Position numbers and translations under genes: made by a program
DNA from: Craterostigma plantagineum
Taxonomy: Eukaryota; Streptophyta; Magnoliopsida; Lamiales; Linderniaceae
DNA length: 64,000 nt
NCBI GenBank assembly: GCA_027422505.1
Contig: JAPQWV010001605.1
Span: forward strand, 16,001 to 80,000
Reading direction: 5' to 3'
The notes under the pieces: generated by a model
Databases searched by the model: none
What the model was told of the DNA's origin: nothing
The model's input: the letters and a program-made list of their open reading frames with translations, nothing else
Shown here: piece by piece, positions 53,141 to 64,000 of the stretch
Numbering within the stretch: position 1 is the first letter of the stretch
How the letters are laid out: every line of letters begins with the position of its first letter

Positions 53141-55784
53141 TGTAATACCCGTAAATTTTAAAAAGGGATTTTGATGTAAATTAATAATATGATTTGCTAA
53201 GTAGGAAGTTGGTGATGAAATTTAAATATTTTCAAAGGAAGTCTAAAGGTTAAATAATGATAATAATCATAATATATCAATAAAGTAAGAATTGGGCTAT
53301 ATGCTCAATAATTTCGTTATGCCCAAAAATTTAGTATTATAAGGCCCAAGTAATGTTAATATGTTTAGTTATTGGATAAGTTTATGATTTCCTTAACCAA
53401 GGGGAAATAAAACGTCATTGAGAAGTGTCAAATCAATTGTAGATTTCAATGTATCCATATATATCTTATACCCCAATTACTAACTAGGATATACATCATA
53501 AACGAAAGAATTATAAAAGCAAGAAAGTAGGAGAAGAAAAGATTTTAAACTCAAAACCCTCAGACCATTCGAAGAAGTCGAACGGAGAAGGTAAAAAAAA
53601 AATTTGTCAATATCATATTGTTCTTTTATATTTAGCACATAATTTAGATGTTGGAACATAAATAGCATACCATTGATAGGTTTTCCTTTACTTACGTGAT
53701 CAAGGAATAACCATGTGAAGTTTTCGAAATAATCATGTGAATTTCATGTGAACTGTTCGAAAGATAATATACTTAATAATTTTAGTTCTTTTTGAGTTCA
53801 TATACCAAAGAATTTCGAACTCAGTACATGATGTTATGTATTTCGGTAGTATGAATTTTAAAGATGTCGAAGTATAGGATATTCTGATCAGATGGTGTCT
53901 TTTAGGGTTTTCTGGGAGATATTGGGATTACCAAGAACTGTAGTAGTGTTTAGATATCTGGAGTAAATCTCGACACATGAAGTAATACTAAGCCTAGAAG
54001 ATGTCGAGATGTATTATATAAAATGTCGAAGGGTGAGAGTTTTAAAATATCGAAATGAATAGTAAAATATCGAAATGAATATCGACATTATTTATTAAGC
54101 TAAGTCTCGACATTTACTTCCACAGAATAGCTCGACATTTTCTTTCAATAAACTCGACATTTCATTTTAATGTAGGTCTCGAGATGTTTGATAATAACAA
54201 TATAGATGTCGACATCATTTTAGAGAGGATTTCGATAACATCATAATCTCGATAAAAGCTGGGCTTTGAATGTATAAATGTCGAATGATAATTATAGGAT
54301 AAATGTCGACATTTAACTAGGTCTCGACATTTTTCAGTCTCATTTCGACATTTTCCATGTGTTTCGACATTTAATCACATCTCGACAATTCTTTATGCCA
54401 TTTCGATATTTACCTTAACCAATCCAGATCAACTTGTAAAGATTTCTATATATTCTATTATCATACATAACGATCTCGACATTTAAGGACTTAGACAATA
54501 TGATCGCGACATTTAAGGATTCGACATATGATCTCGAGATTTATAGAACTTCGACATTTAACCTCCCCAACAAGATTTTCGGAATTTAGTAGTTCTTAAC
54601 AAATTAGGGTTTTCATCATTTTAGGATTTTCGTGATTTTAGGGTTTGATAATTTTATGATTTCAAAATTTAGAGTTTGAAAATTTCGAAGTTAGGTGACT
54701 TAGTAAATATACTGATATAATAATATTGTGTACTCAGATATTCGAACTGTAGGGAATTCACCAGGATTGTCGACTGATTTTATCGGGAGGACAGGTAGGT
54801 GAATTATTCATCTACAATACGTAAACACATGTTTGTGCTTTATGTGCTTCTATGTGATTGAATGATTTACGAGATTTACGTGTTATACATATTTTATGTA
54901 CGGTTCATGTGGATCATGCTTTTATATGTTATCACGTTTATATGCATGGCATATGCATATCATATCACAGGGGTGAGATATTTACACCGTATTGAGACGG
55001 TTGATTTGAGATTTTGTCGAGCGGGGTAGAATGAGATGTTTGTGATTTGTTGTTGACTCGTTGAGGAGTCGAGGTTGGTACTCGTATGACACCTGACGGC
55101 AGACAGGCGTGATCGATCTGTCTACTCGGGCGTGAGCGTCCCGAGGTGCAAAACCGTCGTGATTATATTTTTAGCGGAGGGAGCGACCTGACAGGGCAGT
55201 TGCGTGATCGTCAAAACGCTGTCGGCGTAGGCTACCGCTTACGGAAGAGCGGCCTAGCAGGGCAGTTGCGTGATCGTCAAAACGCTGCTAGTGTAAGCTT
55301 CCGTATGTTATTATTATGGGCGCGCGAGGTGTCGAGTCTGACCTAGGGCCCTGTGTTGTGTGTTTGATAGGATTGTGGGAAAAGAAAGAGTGAACAGTGC
55401 ATGTGAGATATTGGGATCGGGAATGAGCTTCCACGTGCATACATGCATTTTTTATTCACCTACTGGGCAAATCGCTCAGTGTTTACGTGTTGTAGGTACT
55501 GAGTCTGACGCCGATGCGCGTCAAGACTGAGGCGGCTGGTGGCGGTGCTCCACGGACTTTTGAGGGCGGGGCGGTACATGGATGAAGACCTGTGGAGCGA
55601 TAATAGAGTTTTTGTTCTTTTGACATTTTTGGGGCTACGCCCGTTGTACAGATACTACTATGTAAACTAATATTTTATTGTATTATATTATCTTTTAGGA
55701 AAAAGTTTTAATTAGACGGGCCTTCTGCGGCTTACGCTGCGGAAATCCGCCAATAATCCTAATTAGAAAAGTAGGGTCGCCACA
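53141..55784 (+). repeat. 5' LTR of the Tekay-type element
   Basis: TGTAATACCC...GGTCGCCACA. Contains a TCGA array (53865-54560), a 66-bp tandem duplication (about 55187-55310, CAGGGCAGTTGCGTGATCGT) and a conserved CACCTACTGGGCAA / CGCTCAGTG segment near the 3' end. Confidence 0.96.
53865..54560. repeat. TCGA-motif array in the Tekay 5' LTR
   Basis: About 25 TCGA sites in 700 bases, mostly CTCGACATTT or its complement AAATGTCGA, in both orientations. Random expectation is near two. Copied in the 3' LTR at about 61200-61895. Confidence 0.87.
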
Positions 55785-55786
55785 GG

Positions 55787-55798
55787 TGGTATCAGAGC
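55787..55798 (+). other. Primer binding site of the Tekay-type element
   Basis: TGGTATCAGAGC two bases after the 5' LTR; initiator tRNA-Met type. Confidence 0.95.
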
Positions 55799-55945
55799 GT
55801 AGGCTCTAGATTCTAAAGACTGTCCATGTACTGCCGCTCAAAAGCCTGGAGAACCAGTCTGGCCTGTAAGTTAAATGCTCGACTATGTGATTATGTGTTA
55901 TCTGATATGTGTTTTATTTGAATTATTGTAGATAATAGTTGAAAA

Positions 55946-58900
55946 ATGCCAAGAACCCGTAGTGAACATGTGGCTGAATCCAGCCGTAGGGCTGAACCGG
56001 AGTCCCCTCCAAATGAAAGGGACTCCACTATTCTACGACTGACTGAATTACTTCAGCGTCAGTCTGATCATATCAATCGCCAATCAGATCAAATCGACGA
56101 GCTACTTCATCATCATAGCTCGTCTGAACATCGTCCCTCCCCTCAGCCTGCACGTGTAGAAATTATCGGGGAACGTTTTCGAAAGATGGATCCCCCAACG
56201 TTCGCGGATGCCACAGATCCCGCAATAGCTGAAGATTGGCTACGGACTGTAGAAGATATGTTTATATACAGTCGCGTACCTGAAGATGAAAAAGTTCTGT
56301 GCGCCGTTTCAATGCTGAGAGGAAATGCCCGCTTCTGGTGGGACACTGTGAAAGTCTTGGAAGACCCAGTGATAATGACGTGGGAGCGATTCAGGGAACT
56401 CTTTCATAGTAAGTACTTTACAGCCCATGAACAGGAACGACGAATGCAAGAGTTTATGAATCTGAAACAAGGAGCAATGCCGGTTGCCCAATATATTCGT
56501 CGATTCGAGGAACTATCCCGTTTTGCTCCTCACATGGTCGCAACTAATTCGTTGAAGGTGACGAGGTTCATTACTGGCCTCAAACCAGAACTTTATCGCG
56601 ACCTAAGTATCTCAGGGGCCCGACAGATGGAATTCACCCAAGTAGCAGAAATGGCCATGATAGCTGAGCAAGCTGAGGCTCAGATTTCCGAAGCTCAGGA
56701 GGCGAAGAAGAGGAGGGAGAGTCAGCAAGGACCTGGAAATGACCGTAAACGCCAAATTTTTAACAAAGGCCAAGGAAGTCGCCAGGGTCAACAGAACTGG
56801 CGCCCGATGCTGAACCAAGGACCCATAAATATTCAGAGCAGACCTCCAAACCCAGCACCCCAATGTAGACAGTGTGGCCGTTACCACTTCGGCGCCTGTT
56901 ACCAACCCAGACCCAACCCAAACCCACAGTGTTTCAGATGCGGAAGGATGGGGCACTATGCAAGAAATTGTGACACGAACATGCCCCAAAACCCGACCCG
57001 AACACCAGTTCGACCTCCACCGGTTCCTGCACGAGTTTTCACACTTACCAATGAGGAGGCCGAAGCGAACCCTTCTGTTGTGACGGGTACGTTAACTATC
57101 TATAGCGTGCCCACTTCTGTGCTAATTGATTCTGGAGCCACACATTCATTTGTGTCGGCTAAGTACGTGGCGAAGGTAGGAATATCCCCTACCTCCTCTG
57201 AATGCAACTATGTAGTTACTCTACCTCATGGGGATCCGACGCATACCAACCAAGTACTGCGAGGATGCGTCGTAAATATTGAGGGTAGGAACTTGAGTGC
57301 CGACCTGATTGTAATCCCGATGAACGACTACGACGTCATCTTCGGAATGGATTGGCTTTCAAGATATGGAGCCATCATAGATTGCAACAAGAAGGTCGTT
57401 AAATTTCAACTGCCCGAAGAAGAAGCATACATTTTTTCGGGTAAATCAGATAAGAATAGTATTCCAAGAATATCGGCTCTAAAGGCTCAACGACTCTTGA
57501 GGTCAGGTTGTGAGTCTTATCTCATATATGCAGTGAAGGCGGAGGATTTACCTCTGCCAGAACTAAAAGATGTACCTGTAGTTAACGAATACTCTGATGT
57601 ATTTCCCGACGATCTCCCGGGGTTACCCCCTGATCGAGAAATACAGTTCAAGATAGATCTGATGCCAGGATCAGCCCCAATTTCTAAAGCCCCTTACCGT
57701 TTAGCGCCGAACGAGTTAAAAGAGTTGAAAGAACAGCTGGAGGACCTACTATCTAAAGGGTTTATCCAGCCGAGTTTCTCGCCGTGGGGCGCACCCGTTC
57801 TTTTTGTACGAAAGAAAGATGGGTCGATGCGACTCTGCATCGATTACAGGGAGTTGAATAAGATCACGATCAAGAATAAATACCCTTTGCCAAGGATCGA
57901 TGATCTGTTCGATCAATTGCAAGGAGCTTCGGTATTCTCGAAAATCGACCTCCGTTCGGGATACCATCAGTTAAAAATCAGGGAGGCAGATGTTCCAAAA
58001 ACTGCGTTCAGTACAAGGTACGGCCATTACGAGTTTCTGGTTATGCCTTTTGGACTGACAAACGCCCCAGCTGCTTTTATGGACTTGATGAATCGAGTCT
58101 TCAAAAACTACCTCGATCGGTTCGTTATCGTCTTTATCGACGATATTTTGATCTATTCTAAGACAAGAGACGAACACGAAAGCCATCTACGAACCGTCTT
58201 AGGAATCCTACGAGAGAAACAGCTCTACGCCAAATTCAAGAAGTGTGAATTCTGGCTTGAGCAAGTAGCCTTCTTGGGACACGTGATTTCTGGGAATGGA
58301 ATCTCTGTGGACCCGAGTAAGATCGAAGCTGTGAATAATTGGCCACGACCTACTACTCCTACTGAGGTCCGAAGTTTCTTAGGACTTGCGGGATACTACC
58401 GTAAGTTTATAGCGAACTTCTCCAGTATTGCCTCTACATTAACCAATCTGACGAGGAAGAACGTTCCGTTCAAATGGACCGAAGCATGCGAACAGAGTTT
58501 TCAAGAGTTAAAGAAACGTCTTACCTCTGCCCCAATATTGACAATACCATCAGGGGCCGGAGGATTTGCAGTATACAGCGATGCTTCGAAGAATGGCTTG
58601 GGGTGTGTGCTGATGCAGAACGGAAAGGTGATTGCCTATGCTTCGCGACAACTAAAGGAATACGAGAAGAACTACCCAACCCATGACCTTGAATTAGCAG
58701 CAGTGATCTTCGCTCTGAAGATCTGGAGACATTATCTCTACGGAGAGAAATGTGAGATCTTCACAGACCATAAGAGTTTGAAGTATTTCTTCACTCAGAA
58801 GGAACTGAATATGCGACAACGAAGATGGCTGGAGCTCGTCAAGGACTACGATTGCATCATCAGCTATCATCCGGGTAAGGCAAACGTAGTCGCAGATGCG

Positions 58901-60433
58901 CTAAGTCGAAAAGCGGTGAATGCAGAGTTACATCAGCTTGGAATAGAGGTAGTTAATTTGGGTGAAGTTGAGGAAAGACTAGCAACGCTAACTCTTCAAC
59001 CCACGCTGCTAGAACAGATCAAGAAGACACAAGAAGAAGATGAACTTTACCTAAAAATGAAGGAGGCACTACCCGAAGATTTTAACATCCGAGATGATGG
59101 AGCTTTGCTATACAAGAACCGTCTTTATGTACCTAACAACGAGGAGTTACGACAAACGATAATGAAGGAAGCACACGCGACCACATATTCGGTACACCCA
59201 GGATCCACGAAAATGTATCAAGACTTGCGAGCAACATACTGGTGGCCAGGAATGAAGAAAGACATCGCAGCGTTTGTAAACCGATGTATGACCTGCCAAT
59301 TGATTAAAGCGGAACACCAGCGACCCGGTGGAACCCTACAGCCTCTACCCATTCCGGAATGGAAGTGGGATCATATTACGATGGATTTCGTCGTTGGTTT
59401 ACCCAAAACGACTAAAGGCCACGATGCTATTTGGGTGATTGTTGATCGCCTGACCAAATCGGCTCATTTCCTTCCAATTAGTTCCACTTTTTCCATGGAA
59501 CGCTATGCGGAATTATATATTCAGGAAATCATCCGCCTCCATGGAATTCCAATTTCTATAGTCTCGGATCGAGATTCGAGATTTTTGTCGAACTTTTGGC
59601 AGAGCCTGCAGAAAGCAATGGGTACCAAGCTCTCGTTTAGTACTGCTTACCATCCCCAAACCGACGGGCAGTCTGAACGGACGATCCAAACCCTTGAGGA
59701 TATGTTACGAGCGTGCGTGCTAGACTTCAAGGGAAATTGGAGCAAATATTTGCCGCTGATCGAATTTTCTTACAACAATAGCTTCCATGCTACGATCGGG
59801 ATGGCACCGTACGAGGCATTGTACGGGCGCAAGTGTCGATCCCCTGTTCATTGGGACGAGATCGGGGAACGAGCTGTATTAGGACCCGATATGATTCGAG
59901 AAACAACTGAAGCAGTGACCAAAATCCGAGAAAGAATGCGAACGGCTCAGAGTCGACAAAAGAGTTATGCAGATCATCGCCGACGACCCTTGGAGTTCGC
60001 AGAAGGGGATCAAGTATTTCTAAAGATCTCCCCGATGAAAGGAGTAAAGCGTTTTGGAAAGAAAGGCAAGCTAAGTCCCAGATACATAGGCCCCTTCAAG
60101 ATAGTCAAACGAGTCGGCGAGGTTGCGTATCAGTTAGAATTGCCGACTTCCTTATCACAAGTCCACGACGTATTTCATGTATCGACATTACGAAAATACG
60201 TCGCGGACCCAAGTCATGTGATCCAGAACGAACTTCTTTATCAACAACTCAAGCCTGACTTGAGTTACGAAGAGAAGCCCGTAGAAATTCTGATGTACGA
60301 GTCGAAACGACTACGGAATAAAACTATTCCGTTAGTTAAGGTTTTGTGGCGGAATCAATTAGTTGAGGAAGCCACGTGGGAGCGTGAGGATGATATGAGA
60401 GTTCGTTATCCCGAATTATTCCAGTCGGCGTAA
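55946..60433 (+). CDS. Gag-Pol polyprotein of Tekay-type retrotransposon
   Basis: 1495 residues in one frame, the usual single-frame plan of plant chromoviruses. Gag: capsid about 85-235 ([36 protein letters not shown]) and knuckles [12 protein letters not shown] and [14 protein letters not shown] (about 306-340). Protease: [12 protein letters not shown] (about 392). RT about 570-760: [35 protein letters not shown] and the catalytic FIDDIL (about 730). RNase [47 protein letters not shown] (about 873-990). Integrase: HHCC ([10 protein letters not shown] ... CMTCQLIK, about 1076), core [20 protein letters not shown] (about 1206), [15 protein letters not shown]-terminus: [13 protein letters not shown] and a chromodomain-like [14 protein letters not shown] ... 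RYPELF, which could target integration to marked chromatin. All catalytic motifs are present. ATG at 55946 lies about 150 bp after the PBS. Confidence 0.96.
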   Translation: MPRTRSEHVAESSRRAEPESPPNERDSTILRLTELLQRQSDHINRQSDQIDELLHHHSSSEHRPSPQPARVEIIGERFRKMDPPTFADATDPAIAEDWLRTVEDMFIYSRVPEDEKVLCAVSMLRGNARFWWDTVKVLEDPVIMTWERFRELFHSKYFTAHEQERRMQEFMNLKQGAMPVAQYIRRFEELSRFAPHMVATNSLKVTRFITGLKPELYRDLSISGARQMEFTQVAEMAMIAEQAEAQISEAQEAKKRRESQQGPGNDRKRQIFNKGQGSRQGQQNWRPMLNQGPINIQSRPPNPAPQCRQCGRYHFGACYQPRPNPNPQCFRCGRMGHYARNCDTNMPQNPTRTPVRPPPVPARVFTLTNEEAEANPSVVTGTLTIYSVPTSVLIDSGATHSFVSAKYVAKVGISPTSSECNYVVTLPHGDPTHTNQVLRGCVVNIEGRNLSADLIVIPMNDYDVIFGMDWLSRYGAIIDCNKKVVKFQLPEEEAYIFSGKSDKNSIPRISALKAQRLLRSGCESYLIYAVKAEDLPLPELKDVPVVNEYSDVFPDDLPGLPPDREIQFKIDLMPGSAPISKAPYRLAPNELKELKEQLEDLLSKGFIQPSFSPWGAPVLFVRKKDGSMRLCIDYRELNKITIKNKYPLPRIDDLFDQLQGASVFSKIDLRSGYHQLKIREADVPKTAFSTRYGHYEFLVMPFGLTNAPAAFMDLMNRVFKNYLDRFVIVFIDDILIYSKTRDEHESHLRTVLGILREKQLYAKFKKCEFWLEQVAFLGHVISGNGISVDPSKIEAVNNWPRPTTPTEVRSFLGLAGYYRKFIANFSSIASTLTNLTRKNVPFKWTEACEQSFQELKKRLTSAPILTIPSGAGGFAVYSDASKNGLGCVLMQNGKVIAYASRQLKEYEKNYPTHDLELAAVIFALKIWRHYLYGEKCEIFTDHKSLKYFFTQKELNMRQRRWLELVKDYDCIISYHPGKANVVADALSRKAVNAELHQLGIEVVNLGEVEERLATLTLQPTLLEQIKKTQEEDELYLKMKEALPEDFNIRDDGALLYKNRLYVPNNEELRQTIMKEAHATTYSVHPGSTKMYQDLRATYWWPGMKKDIAAFVNRCMTCQLIKAEHQRPGGTLQPLPIPEWKWDHITMDFVVGLPKTTKGHDAIWVIVDRLTKSAHFLPISSTFSMERYAELYIQEIIRLHGIPISIVSDRDSRFLSNFWQSLQKAMGTKLSFSTAYHPQTDGQSERTIQTLEDMLRACVLDFKGNWSKYLPLIEFSYNNSFHATIGMAPYEALYGRKCRSPVHWDEIGERAVLGPDMIRETTEAVTKIRERMRTAQSRQKSYADHRRRPLEFAEGDQVFLKISPMKGVKRFGKKGKLSPRYIGPFKIVKRVGEVAYQLELPTSLSQVHDVFHVSTLRKYVADPSHVIQNELLYQQLKPDLSYEEKPVEILMYESKRLRNKTIPLVKVLWRNQLVEEATWEREDDMRVRYPELFQSA

Positions 60434-60462
60434 TTTCGGGGACGAAATTCTTTTAAGGGGGG

Positions 60463-60476
60463 AGGATGTAATACCC
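60463..60476 (+). other. Polypurine tract of the Tekay-type element
   Basis: AAGGGGGGAGGA immediately before the 3' LTR, preceded by GACGAAATTCTTTT, nearly the same context as in the gag-only array. Confidence 0.93.
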
Positions 60477-63114
60477 GTAAATTTTAAAAAGGGATTTTGA
60501 TGTAAATTAATAATATGATTTGCTAAGTAGGAAGTTGGTGATGAAATTTAAATATTTTCAAAGGAAGTCTAAAGGTTAAATAATGATAATAATCATAATA
60601 TATCAATAAAGTAAGAATTGGGCTATATGCTCAATAATTTCGAATTTATGCCCAAAAATTTAGTATTATAAGGCCCAAGTAATGTTAATATGTTTAGTTA
60701 TTGGATAAGTTTATGATTTCCTTAACCAAGGGGAAATAAAACGTCATTGAGAAGTGTCAAATCAATTGTAGATTTCAATGTATCCATATATATCTTATAC
60801 CCCAATTACTAACTAGGATATACATCATAAACGAAAGAATTATAAAAGCAAGAAAGTAGGAGAAGAAAAGATTTTAAACTCAAAACCCTCAGACCATTCG
60901 AAGAAGTCGAAGGGAGAAGGTAAAAAAAAAAAATTTGTCTATATCATATTGTTCTTTTATATTTAGCACATAATTTAGATGTTGGAACATAAACAGCATA
61001 CCATTGATAGGTTTTCCTTTACTTACGTGATCAAGGAATAACCATGTGAAGTTTTCGAAATAATCATGTGAATTTCATGTGAACTGTTCGAAAGATAATA
61101 TACTTAATAATTTTAGTTCTTTTTGAGTTCATATACCAAAGAATTTCGAACTCAGTACATGATGTTATGTATTTCGGTAGTATGAATTTTAAAGATGTCG
61201 AAGTATAGGATATTCTGATCAGATGGTGTCTTTTAGGGTTTTCTGGGAGATATTGGGATTACCAAGAACTGTAGTAGTGTTTAGATATATGGAGTAAATC
61301 TCGACACATGAAGTAATACTAAGCCTAGAAGATGTCGAGATGTATTATATAAAATGTCGAAGGGTGAGAGTTTTAAAATATCGAAATGAATAGTAAAATA
61401 TCGAAATGAATATCGACATTATTTATTAAGCTAAGTCTCGACATTTACTTCCACAGAATAGCTCGACATTTTCTTTCAATAAACTCGACATTTCATTTTA
61501 ATGTAGGTCTCGAGATGTTTGATAATAACAATATAGATGTCGACATCATTTTAGAGAGGATTTCGATAACATCATAATCTCGATAAAAGCTGGGCTTTGA
61601 ATGTATAAATGTCGAATGATAATTATAGGATAAATGTCGACATTTAACTAGGTCTCGACATTTTTCAGTCTCATTTCGACATTTTCCATGTGTTTCGACA
61701 TTTAATCACATCTCGACAATTCTTTATGCCATTTCGATATTTACCTTAACCAATCCAGATCAACTTGTAAAGATTTCTATATATTCTATTATCATACATA
61801 ACGATCTCGACATTTAAGGACTTAGACAATATGATCGCGACATTTAAGGATTCGACATATGATCTCGAGATTTATAGAACTTCGACATTTAACCTCCCCA
61901 ACAAGATTTTCGGAATTTAGTAGTTCTTAACAAATTAGGGTTTTCATCATTTTAGGATTTTCGTGATTTTAGGGTTTGATAATTTTATGATTTCAAAATT
62001 TAGAGTTTGAAAATTTCGAAGTTAGGTGACTTAGTAAATATACTGATATAATAATATTGTGTACTCAGATATTCGAACTGTAGGGAATTCACCAGGATTG
62101 TCGACTGATTTTATCGGGAGGACAGGTAGGTGAATTATTCATCTACAATACGTAAACACATGTTTGTGCTTTATGTGCTTCTATGTGATTGAATGATTTA
62201 CGAGATTTACGTGTTATACATATTTTATGTACGGTTCATGTGGATCATGCTTTTATATGTTATCACGTTTATATGCATGGCATATGCATATCATATCACA
62301 GGGGTGAGATATTTACACCGTATTGAGACGGTTGATTTGAGATTTTGTCGAGCGGGGTAGAATGAGATGTTTGTGATTTGTTGTTGACTCGTTGAGGAGT
62401 CGAGGTTGGTACTCGTATGACACCTGACGGCAGACAGGCGTGATCGATCTGTCTACTCGGGCGTGAGCGTCCCGAGGTGCAAAACCGTCGTGATTATATT
62501 TTTAGCGGAGGGAGCGACCTGACAGGGCAGTTGCGTGATCGTCAAAACGCTGTCGGCGTAGGCTACCGCTTACGGAAGAGCGGCCTAGCAGGGCAGTTGC
62601 GTGATCGTCAAAACGCTGCTAGTGTAAGCTTCCGTATGTTATTATTATGGGCGCGCGAGGTGTCGAGTCTGACCTAGGGCCCTGTGTTGTGTGTTTGATA
62701 GGATTGTGGGAAAAGAAAGAGTGAACAGTGCATGTGAGATATTGGGATCGGGAATGAGCTTCCACGTGCATACATGCATTTTTTATTCACCTACTGGGCA
62801 AATCGCTCAGTGTTTACGTGTTGTAGGTACTGAGTCTGACGCCGATGCGCGTCAAGACTGAGGCGGCTGGTGGCGGTGCTCCACGGACTTTTGAGGGCGG
62901 GGCGGTACATGGATGAAGACCTGTGGAGCGATAATAGAGTTTTTGTTCTTTTGACATTTTTGGGGCTACGCCCGTTGTACAGATACTACTATGTAAACTA
63001 ATATTTTATTGTATTATATTATCTTTTAGGAAAAAGTTTTAATTAGACGGGCCTTCTGCGGCTTACGCTGCGGAAACCGCCAATAATCCTAATTAGAAAA
63101 GTAGGGTCGCCACA
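60477..63114 (+). repeat. 3' LTR of the Tekay-type element
   Basis: 2638 bp. Differences from the 5' LTR found by eye: a 4-base indel near 60645 (TTTCGAATTTATGCCC versus TTTCGTTATGCCC), single changes near 60911, 60940, 60993 and 61289, an A-run length change, and one base lost near 63077. About 0.2% substitution. Confidence 0.95.
61195..61895. repeat. TCGA-motif array in the Tekay 3' LTR
   Basis: Copy of the 53865-54560 array, unchanged by eye. Confidence 0.87.
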
Positions 63115-63119
63115 GCCCA

Positions 63120-63789
63120 AAACCCTAAACCCCGCACCTCGAAATTTTTTTAAGGTTGTATCTTATACTGCACAAGTCGTTGATCGTTCTCCCAAAATTT
63201 CATGTCGTAAACCCTTAATCTTAACCTCGAACCCGTAAGTGCTAAACCCCAAAAACTACCCAAAAGCCCTAGCGCATAGACGATAACAAATTATCCAGAA
63301 ACCCTAGTGCATAGACGGCAATTTTATAACAAATAACACTCTATTGGTAAAAATTAAACCCTTACGGGTACCAGATTAAACTGTCCAGAATTTTTTTTAA
63401 TATCCCGCCAGAACAGTTCAGAAACTCTACGGTGGCGCGAAAAACCCTGAAAAACAAACAATAGACCCAATACGGTGGCGCGGCAAAATTTTAAGGCTAT
63501 GGGTCTCTCGAATCTACGTGTATTACCTTCAATTTGAACTAGAAACATGCTTCAATCTACAGATATTTTTATTGTGTGCGTCGATGAAGTTTTAAGATTC
63601 CGTCCCGACACCGTCGCGCTCGTGAGATCCACAACAGAGAAATCAATATTAATTTGTAAATGGTTTAACCCAGGCAACTATCGATATTATTAAATATGAT
63701 AAACCCAAATCAAAGAAATTGCTAAGATTGCGGTTGCTATGACCGGATATGTTGAAATTATCGTCAATTTCATATGAATGTTGATAAGT
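63120..63789. other. Right flank of the Tekay element
   Basis: Non-coding. Two short phrases of about 30 bases recur (CCAGAAACCCTA/AGCCCTAGCGCATAGACG near 63270-63320). The ACCCTAAACCCC words are too few and irregular to be telomeric. No gene seen. Confidence 0.4.
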
Positions 63790-64000
63790 TTCACAAAAAT
63801 AACAAATGTCTTCAGGATAATAACAATGTTGACCCAGAAATAAGACATCACTGAAAAGTAATAACGCCTTGTTTGTCGTAAAATAACACATTTAGTATAC
63901 AAATAATGGATCGGGAGAAAAAGAACGAAATCACAAAACGAAACTAAAAAACAGATGAAAACTGCATAAATCACGTCATTATTGACTCAATAAGGTAAAA
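63790..64000. repeat. Further unit of the 310-bp tandem repeat
   Basis: Repeats the 51180-52400 monomer: CACTGAAAAGTAATAACGCC, TTTGTCGTAAAATAACACA, GGATCGGGAGAAAAAGAACG and TGCATAAATCACGTCATTAT. It is cut by the window end. Confidence 0.87.

Larger units (their letters stand above)
53141..63114 (+). mobile_element. Complete, apparently intact Tekay/Del-type Ty3-gypsy retrotransposon
   Basis: 9974 bp with perfect TSD GCCCA, two LTRs of 2644 and 2638 bp that are nearly identical, a tRNA-Met PBS, one uninterrupted Gag-Pol frame and a PPT. Domain order PR-RT-RNaseH-INT-chromodomain-like places it among plant chromoviruses of the Tekay type. With no visible lesion it may be mobile. It is also a candidate enzyme donor for the gag-only array at 19574. 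Confidence 0.95.

Noticed and set aside
55146..55346. 66-codon frame in the Tekay LTRs (also 62477)
   Set aside because: It covers the 66-bp tandem duplication in the LTR, hence the repeated peptide; no sign of a gene.
63115..63320. Telomere-like ACCCTAAACCC words (also near 53119)
   Set aside because: Only isolated, irregular occurrences; no CCCTAAA tandem run.
1..64000. CRISPR arrays, operons, bacterial promoters, rRNA or tRNA genes
   Set aside because: None seen; the window is plant nuclear DNA. Direct repeats are LTRs, TSDs, microsatellites or the 310-bp tandem repeat.

Overview
The window is nuclear DNA of a flowering plant, probably a eudicot. It holds an AT-rich GT-AG-spliced gene, a relic of a plastid isoprenoid (MEP pathway) gene, two 5S-bearing Cassandra elements, a Tekay-type Ty3-gypsy element, a gag-only LTR array, plant L1-type LINEs and an Ac-like hAT. 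The species cannot be told from the sequence. Nearly all of the window is transposable-element DNA, much of it nested. The only part of a host gene that looks functional is the 3' half of a membrane RING-finger ubiquitin ligase gene (1479-3210).

Layout. 1-1034: Ty3-gypsy gag relic, possibly inside an upstream intron of the RING gene. 3470-4167: candidate LINE 3' end. 4215-4940: a short sequence present in inverted orientation at 11025-11145, here split by a MULE-type MITE. 4945-13636: a decayed minus-strand Ty3-gypsy element with disrupted pol, holding a 650-bp insertion in its RT and a Cassandra in its LTR; the Cassandra itself carries a hAT-type MITE. 13637-14110: minus-strand Tekay-like LTR fragment. 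14681-17180: 5' part of a LINE. 17545-18035: 1-deoxy-D-xylulose-5-phosphate synthase (DXS) pseudogene.

18599-45809 is a minus-strand Ty3-gypsy remnant (gag-protease, PBS, 5' LTR) broken up by later events. A gag-only element inserted in its gag (TSD GTTTC) and became an LTR-gag-LTR-gag-LTR array (19574-37716). The middle LTR is chimeric, which is the expected product of unequal crossing-over. A nearly complete LINE (32622-37531) sits in the third LTR. A hAT transposon (39891-43091) that has lost one end lies exactly at the junction of a 2.6-kb tandem duplication (copy 2 at 43092-45690).

45970-50770 is the 3' part of a minus-strand copia-like element with a long non-pol coding relic, interrupted by a complete Cassandra (47261-48252, TSD GAACG). 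51180-52400 and 63790-64000 hold a 310-bp tandem repeat. Near it lies a complete Tekay-type element (53141-63114, TSD GCCCA) with an uninterrupted 1495-residue Gag-Pol frame and nearly identical LTRs; it could be mobile. Its LTR ends, PBS and PPT resemble those of the gag-only array, so it or a relative may be that family's source of enzymes. The LTRs of both families carry a dense array of TCGA-centred motifs, the least explained structure in the window.
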